This document shows, piece after piece, positions 51,670-60,770 of a stretch of DNA of 64,000 nucleotides; position 1 is the first letter of the stretch, and each line of letters opens with the position of its first letter. The notes under the pieces are model-generated. The model made no database searches and had not been told where the DNA came from. It saw nothing but the letters and a program-made list of their open reading frames with translations. The stretch lies in assembly GCA_050944685.1 (NCBI GenBank), contig JBMNRP010000006.1:1-64000 (forward strand), written 5' to 3'. Source of the DNA: CADBRN01 sp050944685 (lineage in GTDB: Bacteria; Bacillota; Clostridia; Lachnospirales; Lachnospiraceae). The position numbers were made by a program, and so were the translations under genes.

Positions 51670-52419
51670 ATGGAAAATGTATTATCGGAAAACCTGGTCC
51701 GCGTCATTCCGGATCAGGCAGCAGAAAAGGAAAGCGCGCGGGAAGCGGCAAGAGAAATCGTTGTGAGAAATCTGACGTACACGATCACGGAGGGTGTGAA
51801 AAAGAGAAATGTGCTGGACGGGATCGATTTTGAGATTCCTTCCGGGCGGATGACAACGATATCCGGTCCTTCCGGGTCCGGAAAAACCACTTTTCTGAAC
51901 ACAATCGCGGGACTGCTCCCCGGTGTAAAAGGAACGGTCCGGTACGGGAACACATCGATCTACTCTCTGTCCGAAAGGAAGAGGGATGATTTCCGGCTGA
52001 ATGAGATCGGATTTATCTTCCAGGATAAAAATCTGTTCAGCTTTCTGAACGTCGAGGACAATATCCGCCTTTACGCGATTCTGAGAAACCAGAAGACGTC
52101 GCCGGAGTTCGAGAGAAGGCTGGATAACTATCTTGCGAGGATGAACATGAAAGGATTCCGGAAAAAAGAGGTCCGGACGCTCTCCGGCGGAGAAAAACAG
52201 CGGGTCGCGATCCTGCGTGCCTTTCTTTCCGGAGCAAAGTATATCTTTGCCGACGAGCCGACCGGCAGCCTGGATTCGGAAAACAGCCGGATTTTTATGG
52301 ACAGTCTGAAAGAGATTATGGAGGAGACGGGCATCACGACGGTCCTGGTCACGCATGACCCGAAAGTGTTCGCCTACGGAGACTGCCAGGCGATCCTGGA
52401 AGACGGAAAAATCGCCTGA
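51670..52419 (+). CDS. ABC exporter ATPase, MacB/LolD-like
   Basis: This 249-residue ATPase has Walker A GPSGSGKTT near residue 64, Q-loop FIFQDKNLFSF near 118, signature LSGGEKQRVAILRAF near 172, Walker B IFADEPTGSLD near 194 and the switch His in VLVTHDPK near 223. It powers the permease encoded just upstream. The first 35 residues are a hydrophilic lead of uncertain purpose. It starts 12 bases after the permease stop with a GGAG site. Confidence 0.92.
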   Translation: MENVLSENLVRVIPDQAAEKESAREAAREIVVRNLTYTITEGVKKRNVLDGIDFEIPSGRMTTISGPSGSGKTTFLNTIAGLLPGVKGTVRYGNTSIYSLSERKRDDFRLNEIGFIFQDKNLFSFLNVEDNIRLYAILRNQKTSPEFERRLDNYLARMNMKGFRKKEVRTLSGGEKQRVAILRAFLSGAKYIFADEPTGSLDSENSRIFMDSLKEIMEETGITTVLVTHDPKVFAYGDCQAILEDGKIA

Positions 52420-52472
52420 ACAATAAATTTACAGGTTGAAAAAAGATCAGAAATGAGGGAGAAACAAAAGAG

Positions 52473-52769
52473 ATGATTGCAACAGCTATGACAGTGGAAG
52501 ACAGATGCGCGGAAGTGACGCAGATGCTGATCGAAGCGCTCGGACTGGATGATATTGATGCGGCAGAGGTTAATTATGACGCCCCGCTTTTTGCCAGCAT
52601 GGATGATGATGAAGAAGGAATCGGCCTGGACTCCGTCGACGCCCTGGAAATTATCGTAATGCTCCGGAACAATTATGGAATCCGGATGAAGGATGAAGAC
52701 AAGAAGGCACTCAGAAGCGTCCGCTCGATCGCGGAATTTGTAGAAACGCATATGGGAGATGAGGAATAA
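52473..52769 (+). CDS. Acyl carrier protein
   Basis: This 98-residue carrier protein has the phosphopantetheine Ser in GLDSVDALEI near residue 50. An Asp/Glu-rich loop (SMDDDEEG) just before it is unusual and may set partner choice. It is the first gene of the acyl-assembly part of the cluster and should carry the growing chain for the KS pair. The next gene starts directly at its stop (GTG 52770). ATG 52488 (residue 6) is an alternative start. Confidence 0.9.
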   Translation: MIATAMTVEDRCAEVTQMLIEALGLDDIDAAEVNYDAPLFASMDDDEEGIGLDSVDALEIIVMLRNNYGIRMKDEDKKALRSVRSIAEFVETHMGDEE

Positions 52770-53945
52770 GTGACAGAGCGAAGCGTAGTTGTGACCGGGC
52801 TCGCGATGATGAGCGCCGGAGGAAACGATGAGAAGGAATTTACGGATCACGCAAGAAACGGCTTCTGCGGTATCCGCAGGACGGATCTGTTTCCCACGGA
52901 TAAGCTTCGTACGGACTTTTTCGGTCAGCTCAGCCGGGACTATGTCTATGAGGTCCACACGCTGGAGGAGAAATCCAGGACGGAATGTATCTTCAGGGAT
53001 CTGGCGGATCAGCTTCTCGCGGACGCCGGGATTACCGCAGATGATATTCGCGAAATGGGCGGAAAGGCCGCCTTTTCGATGGCGACCTCCGTGGGAGTCA
53101 ACGATTATATCACGGCACACGTGAACGGAACTCTGAGGGAATCCCTTGCGAGAAGCAATATCTACACAATGCCTGAAAGTCTCGGAATCCGTGGCGCAGT
53201 CTACGTCAATACGTCCGCCTGCGCGGCGGGAACAACGGCGATCGGCACCGCCTATTCGCTGATCCGCTCCGGAGAGGCGGATCTGGTGATCGCGGGAGGA
53301 ATTGATCCGCTCACCGAATTTTCGAGTTACGGATTTCATTCTCTCCGGAACCTGAGCGGAAGACCGTGCAGACCATTTGACAGGAACCGGGACGGCATCA
53401 CGCTCGGGGAAGGGGGCGCCTTGTTCGTTGTCGAGGACAGAGAGTCTGCCAGAAAGCGCGGAGCGAAAATCCGGGCGGAAATTCTGGGATACGGTCTCGG
53501 AAATGACGCTTATCACCCCACCAGTCCGGATCCGACCGGGCAGGGAGCCTGCCGCGTCATGGAGCAGGCGATCGAACAGGCAGGGATTTCGGAAAAGATG
53601 ATCGATTATGTCAATGCGCACGGCACGGGGACGGTCATTAATGACGACATGGAAGTAAAAGCGCTGGATCTGCTGGGAGCCGAGTGTACGGTTACTTCGA
53701 CAAAATCCCAGATCGGGCACTGCCTGGCGGCAGCCGGGGCGATTGAATTTGCGGCGACTATTCTCAGCATGGAAAAGGAAGAAATTTACCCGGTTCTGAA
53801 TCTGACCGATCCGATTCCGCTCGGAAAAGATCAGGAATACGTTATCGGGCAGACGGAACACCGGAAAATCCGCTACGCGATGTCAAATTCCTTTGCTTTT
53901 GCGGGAAATGCGGCGTCCGTCGTCATTGGAAGGGGCGAATCATGA
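52770..53945 (+). CDS. Beta-ketoacyl synthase (KS-alpha)
   Basis: This 391-residue condensing enzyme has the catalytic Cys in NTSACAAGTTAIG near residue 150, His in NAHGTGTVIND near 287 and the KSQIGHCLAAAGA His near 317. All three catalytic residues are present. It condenses malonyl-ACP with the acyl chain in a heterodimer with the KS-like gene at 54372. GTG 52770 follows the ACP stop directly, with a GAGGAA site in the ACP end. It overlaps the thioesterase gene by four bases (ATGA). Confidence 0.93.
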   Translation: MTERSVVVTGLAMMSAGGNDEKEFTDHARNGFCGIRRTDLFPTDKLRTDFFGQLSRDYVYEVHTLEEKSRTECIFRDLADQLLADAGITADDIREMGGKAAFSMATSVGVNDYITAHVNGTLRESLARSNIYTMPESLGIRGAVYVNTSACAAGTTAIGTAYSLIRSGEADLVIAGGIDPLTEFSSYGFHSLRNLSGRPCRPFDRNRDGITLGEGGALFVVEDRESARKRGAKIRAEILGYGLGNDAYHPTSPDPTGQGACRVMEQAIEQAGISEKMIDYVNAHGTGTVINDDMEVKALDLLGAECTVTSTKSQIGHCLAAAGAIEFAATILSMEKEEIYPVLNLTDPIPLGKDQEYVIGQTEHRKIRYAMSNSFAFAGNAASVVIGRGES

Positions 53946-54397
53946 ATACGGAAGGAATCCGCTATACCTATCTTTGTTATCCGAGATTTGAGGATACGGA
54001 TGCCTACGGGATACTTCATCACAGCCGGTATCTGATTTTTGTCGAAGAGGCGAAGCTGGCCTTTATGAGCGACGCGAAATACTTCGGCACACAGATCATG
54101 GAAATGGAGGACTGCAGGTTTCCGGTGACAGAGGTGAAGATGCGGTATGTCAGCGCGGTCCGGTACCATTCCGGCGTCCCGGTAAAGGTGCAGATGGTTT
54201 TCCGGATCGATGAATTTGCCAGAGTGATCTTTCAGTTTCAGATATATTACGAGGGACGCCTTTCGGCAAAGGGTTACGCGATTCACGTCCTGGCGGACCG
54301 GAAAGGCCATCTGAGGACAGAGATGCCTCCGGAACTGACGGAGCGGTATCTGGCCCTGAAAGGAGAGGAAAATGATCAAGATCTGTGCGTCCGGTGA
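53942..54397 (+). CDS. 4HBT-type hotdog thioesterase
   Basis: This 151-residue hotdog protein has FEDTDAYGILHHSRYLIFVEE near residue 17, the acyl-CoA thioesterase (YbgC/4HBT) signature with catalytic Asp. It may release the acyl chain or clear stalled carrier proteins. Such thioesterases are standard members of aryl-polyene-like gene sets. It overlaps both neighbours (4 bases with KS, 26 bases with the CLF), so all three are translationally coupled. Confidence 0.88.
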   Translation: MNTEGIRYTYLCYPRFEDTDAYGILHHSRYLIFVEEAKLAFMSDAKYFGTQIMEMEDCRFPVTEVKMRYVSAVRYHSGVPVKVQMVFRIDEFARVIFQFQIYYEGRLSAKGYAIHVLADRKGHLRTEMPPELTERYLALKGEENDQDLCVR

Positions 54398-55382
54398 AGT
54401 AACTCCGATGGGAAATTCGGAAGACGAAATCTGGACCAATCTGAAAAACGGAACCGGCGGGAGACTGGACCGGAAGCTGGATTATACATCGAGGCTGAAA
54501 AGAAATGTAAAGAGACGGAGCAGCCGGTTTTCAGATCTCGCGGCGGCAGCGGCGGTGGACTGTTTTGACCGTCTGAGCGAAAGTTATCCGGTTTCGGACC
54601 GGAACCGGGTCGGCTGTATTCTTTCAACCGACTACGGCCCTCTGGAGTCCAATCTGGAGTTCGCGAAGCAGCTGGAGATGGGAGATCCGGATCTTTGCAG
54701 CCCGATTCTTTTCTCCAACACGGTTCATAACGCCTGCCTCGGGACAATCGCTATTCATCTGGGAATCACAGGCCCGAATACCATGCTGATGGGTTCGAAC
54801 CACATGAGACTTTCCGAGATGATGCTGCGGGAGAAAAAAGCGGACTACATGCTTACCGGAGCGGTCGAGGAGTACAACGACGAGCTGAAAAAGTCTCTCG
54901 GGCATGTCAATATGATTCCGCAGTCCTACTGCGATGCCTCTGTGGTTTTCGCCATCTCGGATTCGGATGAGAAGAAGGGCGCGCGAGTCGCAGCCTGCGA
55001 GACGAGAAATTTCGGACTGAATCCGTTCAACGCGGATTCGGCTGATACAAAGGAGCTGGAGTGCTTTCTGGAGGAAAAACTGGATCAATATGATCCGGAC
55101 GCGGTGATTCTGAATCATCCGTTGTCTCCGGCGGGAAAAAGCGAGGAACGTGTGATCTCCCGAAGACCGGAGATTACCCGGATTAACCGCTATTACCAAT
55201 ATTTCGGCAATGCGCTGGGGGCGGATATGACCTTAAAGATTCTGGTCGCCAAAATAATTCTGGAAAGGCAGGAGATACCGGCATGCCTGACGGAGGACGG
55301 ACACGGGCCGCGGGGACCGGAACGGATCGCCGTCTGCGGGACGGATATCACCGGAAATTATTACTTTACCGTACTGGACTGA
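54372..55382 (+). CDS. KS-like chain length factor
   Basis: This 336-residue protein is of the beta-ketoacyl synthase fold but without the normal active site: the region around residue 115 reads FSNTVHNACLGTIAIHLG, the pattern of the KS-like partner family (ketoacyl-synt_2, FSNSVHNA) used in aryl-polyene and related systems. The catalytic His motifs of KS-alpha are absent. It should form a heterodimer with the KS at 52770 and set chain length. The start lies inside the thioesterase gene. Confidence 0.82.
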   Translation: MIKICASGEVTPMGNSEDEIWTNLKNGTGGRLDRKLDYTSRLKRNVKRRSSRFSDLAAAAAVDCFDRLSESYPVSDRNRVGCILSTDYGPLESNLEFAKQLEMGDPDLCSPILFSNTVHNACLGTIAIHLGITGPNTMLMGSNHMRLSEMMLREKKADYMLTGAVEEYNDELKKSLGHVNMIPQSYCDASVVFAISDSDEKKGARVAACETRNFGLNPFNADSADTKELECFLEEKLDQYDPDAVILNHPLSPAGKSEERVISRRPEITRINRYYQYFGNALGADMTLKILVAKIILERQEIPACLTEDGHGPRGPERIAVCGTDITGNYYFTVLD

Positions 55383-55430
55383 AGGAAAAGATGCGCGGCA
55401 TTTCGGCATCGGAAGAAAAGGTGGAAGAAA

Positions 55431-56135
55431 TTGAAAAATGCAGTTGTGATCGGAGGTTCCGGCGGAATCGGACATGCCGTAGTGGAAAAATTTCATGAAA
55501 ACGGGTATCACGTGATTTACAGCTACTGCCGCCGGAACAGCAGAGAAGAAAAGAAAGACGGGGAGCCGTCCGGCTATCATCTGGATATACGGGATCCCGG
55601 CTCGGTCAGTGATTTTGCGTCCTTTGTAGAAGAGGAGGCGGGTGTCGTGGACGCTGTCGTCTACTGCAGCGGAATTGTGAGAGACAGCGCTTTTATCATG
55701 ATGGATCAGAAGAACTTCGACGATGTGGTCGACGTCAATCTGACCGGATGTTTCCGCGTGATCCGCGAGCTGTTTCCGCTTCTGAACTTCCGGGAGGGGG
55801 CCAGTATTACCGCGGTCAGTTCCACCGGGGGAATCCGCCCGGGAGCCGGACAGGCAAACTACGCCGCTTCAAAAGGCGGGCTGAACGCTATGATGACTTC
55901 CATAGCCCGTGAGTACGCGAGAAAAAAGATCCGGGCCAATACCGTTGCGCCGGGATTTATCGACACAAAGATGGTGGATGTATCGAATCCGAAAATCAGG
56001 AAAGCGATCGGTGAGATTCCGATGAAGCGTCTGGGAAAGCCGGAGGAGGTTGCCAACGCTGTTTATTTTCTCGCGGGGGCGGAGGCATCTTATATTACGG
56101 CTCAGACGATCGTGGTAGACGGCGGAAGAATCTGA
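55431..56135 (+). CDS. 3-oxoacyl-ACP reductase (FabG-type)
   Basis: This 234-residue SDR enzyme reduces the beta-keto group with NAD(P)H. It has the nucleotide site VIGGSGGIGHAVVEKF near residue 5, a NxxG-like YCSGIV near 76, catalytic Ser in AVSSTGG near 126 and Tyr/Lys in YAASKGGLNA near 143, and the C-terminal VVDGGRI. TTG 55431 follows GGTGGAAGAAA. It is the only ketoreductase in the cluster. Confidence 0.92.
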   Translation: MKNAVVIGGSGGIGHAVVEKFHENGYHVIYSYCRRNSREEKKDGEPSGYHLDIRDPGSVSDFASFVEEEAGVVDAVVYCSGIVRDSAFIMMDQKNFDDVVDVNLTGCFRVIRELFPLLNFREGASITAVSSTGGIRPGAGQANYAASKGGLNAMMTSIAREYARKKIRANTVAPGFIDTKMVDVSNPKIRKAIGEIPMKRLGKPEEVANAVYFLAGAEASYITAQTIVVDGGRI

Positions 56136-56162
56136 TGACGGAGGATCAGGACGGAGGAAGAA

Positions 56163-59153
56163 ATGAAGACAGGCGGGAAGAGAGCAACCATTTCCGAATA
56201 TTTTTCAGCAGCGGCGGATCGATATCCGGACCGGGCTGCGGTGACGGACGAATCGGGGAGGGAATATACCTATCGCGAGCTGGATGCAAAAAGCAGTGCC
56301 GTCGCACGCATGCTCCAGGCGAGGGATGTTCTTCCCGGCAGCAGCGTTGCCATCCAGATGGACCGATCATCTGACGCGGTGGCTGCCATGCTTGGTATCC
56401 TGAAGGCGGGATGCACCTATATGTTTGTCGACCGGAATTATCCGATCGAGCGCATTCGATTTATGATCCGCGATGCGGAAGCGCGCCTTGTCATCTGCGA
56501 CACTATCCCGGAAAATACGGCTGAACGGGAAGAAAATATTATCCTGTTTGAGGAGATCTGCGATCAGTTTCCGGGCGGCGGACCGGTTACGAAAAGAGAC
56601 GATCCGGATACGGGAGCGTACATTATTTATACTTCCGGTTCGACCGGAAAGCCGAAGGGTCTGAAGGTGTCTAACCGCAATTTCATCAGTCTCTACGAAT
56701 GCTGGGGGAGAGAACATCTGCTTCTTCCAGGCAGGAAGATCGTCCGGACGGCCGTGATTGCGCCGTTCGCTTTCGATATGTGTGTGCTGATGATTTTCGG
56801 TTCGCTCCTGTCCGGCGCGCATCTACACATCCTTTCCGAGAGGACGAAACAGAGCGGAGAGGGGATTCTGCATTTTCTGGACCGGTATCACATAGATATC
56901 ATGGACGCCACTCCGAATTATCTCCGCATGATTGACGACGCGCTCCAAAATCCGGAAGGAATGCCTTTCAGGCTGAAACGGCTTTTCTGCATCGGGGATG
57001 TGCTGAATTATCAGCTTGCCAGAAACCTGATCAATGCGTCAGAGGATCCGGATTTTGAGCTGTACAATACGTACGGACCGGCGGAATGCACGATTCTTAT
57101 GACCAGTTTCAGGATGAACCGGGAAAACGCGGACCTTTTCCGCGAATTTCCGATCGGAACGGTTACGGAGAATGCAGATGTACGGATTGTGGACGAAAGC
57201 GGTGCGGATGTTCCGGAAGGCGAGACAGGCGAGCTTGTGATTCTGGGACCGTGTGTCGGTCTCGGATATTTCAGCCGTCACGCTCAGAATAACGACGCCT
57301 TCCGAAGATTCGGCCCCGGAACATACCGGACAGGAGATCTGGTCAGAAGAGACGGGGACGGGGTTCTTCATTTCATCGGCCGTGTGGATCGTCAGTGCAA
57401 GATCAACGGCTACCGTGTGGAACTGGAAGAGATCGAGCGCTGCACCGAAAATATGCCGGGAATCCGAGAGGCGAGGGCGGTCGTAAAGAGGGAGGATGAC
57501 GGATTCGTCCGTCTGCTGCTGTTTTATACCGGACACATGCGGAAGGACGTCAGAACCGTCCTGAGAAAAAAACTTCCCTATTACGCCGTACCAGAAAACG
57601 TCCTGTACTGCGAAGAATTTCCGGTTTCACCAAACGGAAAGGTGGATTACCGTGCGCTGATTTCTCTTGCGGAGCAAGCGGAAAAAGAGGAAAATCCCGG
57701 GCGTTTTCTTCTGGGCGAAATCCGGCGTCTGACCGACTGCGAGGAGGCGGATCAAAGCGATTCGTTCTTTGAGATCGGCGGAAATTCGATCATGCTGCTG
57801 TCTCTGGCCAGTTCCCTGTCGGAAAAATTTCATATTCACGCGCAGCTTTCTCATTTATTTCTGGCGGAGACAATCGGAGAGATGATGGATTACGCGGAAA
57901 GTCTGAGGAGGGAGGAGGCGGCCGGGCGGAAAGACGAAACCCGCAGCTTCTGCGTCCTTGAGCAGGCGAAAAGGCTGATGGCTTTCGAGCACCGGCTGGC
58001 TCGTTCCGATAAAAGCCTCGCCTATTCTCTGATTTACCGCATTTCGTTCCGGCATCCGATCGACGGGGACAGGATGAACCGGTGTATCGGGAAGGTCGTT
58101 CGCGAAAATGAGATTTTCCGCGTCCGGATCACGCGCGCGGGGAATCGCTGGCGCTATGAAAAGACAGAAACTTCACCAGAGATCCGGATCCGGAGAGGAA
58201 CGGACGAGCGCAGGGTGCAAAAAGAACTTCGGTATTTCTCCGTGGACTCCTCTCCGTTTATGGAATTTGTGCAGTACGGAGAGAACGTTCTTTATCTGAA
58301 TATCAAGCATGTCTATATGGACTTTATCTCGGTTCAATATCTTTTGAAGGACATAACGGCGCTTTATGAATGCGGGACGGTTCCTCCCGTCCGGACGGGA
58401 TTTCTGGAGTATCTTGGCAGCAATAATTTCTCCGGGAAGGCGCAGCTTTCCTTCTGGAAAAACAAGCTGACCGGGGTGACTGAAAAAACAATACTTCCCG
58501 GGGATCTTCATGGACACTCGTCTCAGAAGTTTGTGAAGATTGACTGCGGACATCCGTTTTACGAGATGATCCGGGAGAAAGCGAGGGAGCATCATTCATC
58601 CCTGTTTATCCAGATGCTCACCGCATTTGTCCGTACACTGTGTGAATATACCGGGAAGGACCGCCTGATCATCGGGTGCTACTGTCCCGGCCGGAACAGC
58701 GCCCTGGATCATGGAATGATGGGCATGATGACCTCCGTTCTCCCTCTGGTGCTGGATGCAAAAGACCGGGAGCATCTGGAAGACACGGTCCGAAAGGAGA
58801 CGCTTCTTCTGCTTCAGAATCAGAATGTTTCGCAAAGCAGGCTGTTTCAGCTGGCGCCGTTTGATCTGATCAGCGACGGAGAGATGTTTGATATCTGCTT
58901 TAATTATCAGAATGACTGGATGTGTATCGAGGAAAGCGGAGAAATCGAATCCATCGAGTCCCGGAATATACTTCCGGATGTGACAGAGAAGGGACTGTAT
59001 TTCGGAATTGTAGAGGAAAACCGGGAGCTGAAGCTGGAAATCGGGTATGACCATGGAAAGTATTCCGAACTCTATATCAGACAGTTCGCGGAACGTGTAA
59101 AGGATCACTGTTATGGAATGCAAGATAAAACTGATGCAGTACTCGTATCATGA
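56163..59153 (+). CDS. NRPS with A-T-C order
   Basis: This 996-residue protein has an adenylation domain (1-505: YTSGSTGKPKG at 156, NTYGPAECT near 302, YRTGDLVRRDG near 388, NGKVDYRAL with the catalytic Lys at 493), a carrier domain (510-580; GGNS with Ser 542) and a condensation-type domain (600-990) in which the HHxxxDG motif reads KHVYMDF (residues 715-721): the second His and the Asp remain. No thioesterase domain exists. By hand alignment to GrsA the specificity residues read about D-M-L-N-F-I-T-I-L-K; I do not recognise this code, but the leading Asp indicates an alpha-amino acid. A likely role is making an acyl-aminoacyl thioester with the polyene chain. It overlaps the PPTase gene by 41 bases. 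Confidence 0.88.
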   Translation: MKTGGKRATISEYFSAAADRYPDRAAVTDESGREYTYRELDAKSSAVARMLQARDVLPGSSVAIQMDRSSDAVAAMLGILKAGCTYMFVDRNYPIERIRFMIRDAEARLVICDTIPENTAEREENIILFEEICDQFPGGGPVTKRDDPDTGAYIIYTSGSTGKPKGLKVSNRNFISLYECWGREHLLLPGRKIVRTAVIAPFAFDMCVLMIFGSLLSGAHLHILSERTKQSGEGILHFLDRYHIDIMDATPNYLRMIDDALQNPEGMPFRLKRLFCIGDVLNYQLARNLINASEDPDFELYNTYGPAECTILMTSFRMNRENADLFREFPIGTVTENADVRIVDESGADVPEGETGELVILGPCVGLGYFSRHAQNNDAFRRFGPGTYRTGDLVRRDGDGVLHFIGRVDRQCKINGYRVELEEIERCTENMPGIREARAVVKREDDGFVRLLLFYTGHMRKDVRTVLRKKLPYYAVPENVLYCEEFPVSPNGKVDYRALISLAEQAEKEENPGRFLLGEIRRLTDCEEADQSDSFFEIGGNSIMLLSLASSLSEKFHIHAQLSHLFLAETIGEMMDYAESLRREEAAGRKDETRSFCVLEQAKRLMAFEHRLARSDKSLAYSLIYRISFRHPIDGDRMNRCIGKVVRENEIFRVRITRAGNRWRYEKTETSPEIRIRRGTDERRVQKELRYFSVDSSPFMEFVQYGENVLYLNIKHVYMDFISVQYLLKDITALYECGTVPPVRTGFLEYLGSNNFSGKAQLSFWKNKLTGVTEKTILPGDLHGHSSQKFVKIDCGHPFYEMIREKAREHHSSLFIQMLTAFVRTLCEYTGKDRLIIGCYCPGRNSALDHGMMGMMTSVLPLVLDAKDREHLEDTVRKETLLLLQNQNVSQSRLFQLAPFDLISDGEMFDICFNYQNDWMCIEESGEIESIESRNILPDVTEKGLYFGIVEENRELKLEIGYDHGKYSELYIRQFAERVKDHCYGMQDKTDAVLVS

Positions 59154-59877
59154 CAGAAAGAAAAAAATCCGGGACGGAACGTTTTTTCTCGGGATCGCCG
59201 ATATGGGGTATGCCTACTCGGAGGATGAGGCGAAAACCGTTTTTTCCGGGCAGGAATGGCAGAACTACATCCGGCTGAAGCGGCCGGGCAGAAGAAGGGA
59301 AATTTTCTGGAGCAGAGCGCTCGCGAAAACGATGCTTTCAGCAGCTATTCGGCATGAAACTTCAGCGTCCGGTCCGGATCCCTCGTCCATACGGATCGGA
59401 AAGGGGATGATGGATTATCCTATGGTCGAGGGAGCGGATATCGGGTTTCAGGTATCCATCGCCCACGGAAAGCGATATGCGGCCGTGCTTGCTTTCCCGA
59501 ATGAAGTGATGTTCGGAATTGATCTGGAGGAAGTTTCGGATGTCAGAAGGCCCTTCCTCATGGACGGACTTTCGGAAGAGGAGATCGGACTCGCAAGACG
59601 GTTTCGAAGCGACGAAGAGGCGGGACTTGTCCTCTGGACGGCAAAAGAAGCGCTCGGGAAATTCCTGCGCGTCGGGATGACTCCTGACTGGAGAATATAC
59701 GGGGTTTCCGGGGCAGAAAAGGAAAACGGCAGATGGGAGATAACCTTCCGGTATTTCCCTTCCCTGACCGTTCACACGTATATCCGTGACACATATCTGT
59801 TCAGTGTCGCCGGATACCGTGACCTGACTTTCCGGGAAACCGGGACGCTTCCGGGGATATTGCCTTTCGGCAGGTGA
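59113..59877 (+). CDS. Sfp-type 4'-phosphopantetheinyl transferase
   Basis: This 254-residue enzyme moves phosphopantetheine to the carrier protein Ser of the ACP and the NRPS carrier. The signature is FGIDLEEV near residue 135 and WTAKEALGKFL near 176, with VSIAHGKRYAAVLAF near 115. It starts 41 bases inside the NRPS gene. It provides dedicated carrier activation, a common sign of a self-contained cluster. Confidence 0.92.
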   Translation: MECKIKLMQYSYHDRKKKIRDGTFFLGIADMGYAYSEDEAKTVFSGQEWQNYIRLKRPGRRREIFWSRALAKTMLSAAIRHETSASGPDPSSIRIGKGMMDYPMVEGADIGFQVSIAHGKRYAAVLAFPNEVMFGIDLEEVSDVRRPFLMDGLSEEEIGLARRFRSDEEAGLVLWTAKEALGKFLRVGMTPDWRIYGVSGAEKENGRWEITFRYFPSLTVHTYIRDTYLFSVAGYRDLTFRETGTLPGILPFGR

Positions 59878-59908
59878 GAAACCAGAACAGGGAAGGAAGG
59901 GAAACCAT

Positions 59909-60370
59909 ATGGAAATGACATTGGAAAAAACAAATGAAAGGGAAGTAATTTCACCGCAGCAGATGCTGAAAGTGCTCCGGCACAGGTATCCGTTTCTTCT
60001 GGTGGACCGGATCGTCGACTATGAGTGCGGGAAGTATGTGGTCGGAATCAAAAATGTCAGTTTTAATGAGCCGTGGATGCCCGGACATTTTCCGGAAAAC
60101 CCGATCTATCCGGGGGCCTTCATCACGGAAAGTGCCGCTCAGACGGGAGCTTTCCTGTTTTTCAATCCTGAGAAGGCGGAAAGGAATAACGGGGGGATGC
60201 TGACGGGAATCGAAAAATTCCGTTTTAAACAGGTGGTCCGTCCGGGAGATCAGCTGATTATCCGGGTGGAGGCGGAAGACCGATTCGGCCGGTGTGTCAT
60301 GGCCAGAGCAAAAATTTCAGTCGGGGGGAAACGGGTCGCGGAAGGAAGATTCTCTTATGTTCTCCAGTGA
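59909..60370 (+). CDS. FabZ-like 3-hydroxyacyl-ACP dehydratase
   Basis: This 153-residue hotdog dehydratase has RHRYPFLLVDRI near residue 25, the catalytic His in PGHFPENPIYPG near 57 and the Glu in FITESAAQTG near 72. It removes water from the 3-hydroxyacyl chain to give a trans double bond. With no enoyl reductase nearby, double bonds should remain and conjugate. GGAAGG precedes ATG 59909. Confidence 0.9.
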   Translation: MEMTLEKTNEREVISPQQMLKVLRHRYPFLLVDRIVDYECGKYVVGIKNVSFNEPWMPGHFPENPIYPGAFITESAAQTGAFLFFNPEKAERNNGGMLTGIEKFRFKQVVRPGDQLIIRVEAEDRFGRCVMARAKISVGGKRVAEGRFSYVLQ

Positions 60371-60770
60371 GAATGTGTTACAACAGACGGGCAATATGCG
60401 CTTCATTGAATGCTACCTCATGAAGGAAGGGCATGTGGCAGCGTCTCCCGTTTTTCGGGATCTGGCTCCGGGGGAGATCGTTCCCGTCTGTATGTGGATC
60501 GAATCCATCGGTCAGTGCGGAGAGATCTGCTGCAGAAATCATCTCCGGTATTCCGGTCCGGTTCTTCTGATCCGTTACTCGAATATCCGGCTGCCGGGTC
60601 TGCGGAAAGAGGAAAGCAGCGCCATCTCGTATTCGGCTCACATTCAGGAAGTGGCATGGCCGTATGTTACCTCAGAGGTAAGCGTAAGCAACCGGGGAAG
60701 AGAACTTTTCCGCTGTGCTTATGTGTATTATTTTTCAGGAGGAAAGAAAAGAAAAAAATGGAATGGATGA
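60357..60770 (+). CDS. Second hotdog dehydratase-like subunit, no catalytic His
   Basis: This 137-residue protein has the hotdog pattern (VPVCMWIESIGQCGEICCRNH near residue 42, holding the Glu/Gln helix) but lacks the PGHFP motif with the catalytic His. It may form a heterodimer with the FabZ-like protein encoded just upstream, as paired dehydratases do in aryl-polyene systems. Overlaps of 14 bases with the previous gene and 13 with the next show coupling. The ATG at 60357 is preferred over the frame start at 60294 because an AGGA site lies upstream. Confidence 0.7.
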   Translation: MFSSENVLQQTGNMRFIECYLMKEGHVAASPVFRDLAPGEIVPVCMWIESIGQCGEICCRNHLRYSGPVLLIRYSNIRLPGLRKEESSAISYSAHIQEVAWPYVTSEVSVSNRGRELFRCAYVYYFSGGKKRKKWNG

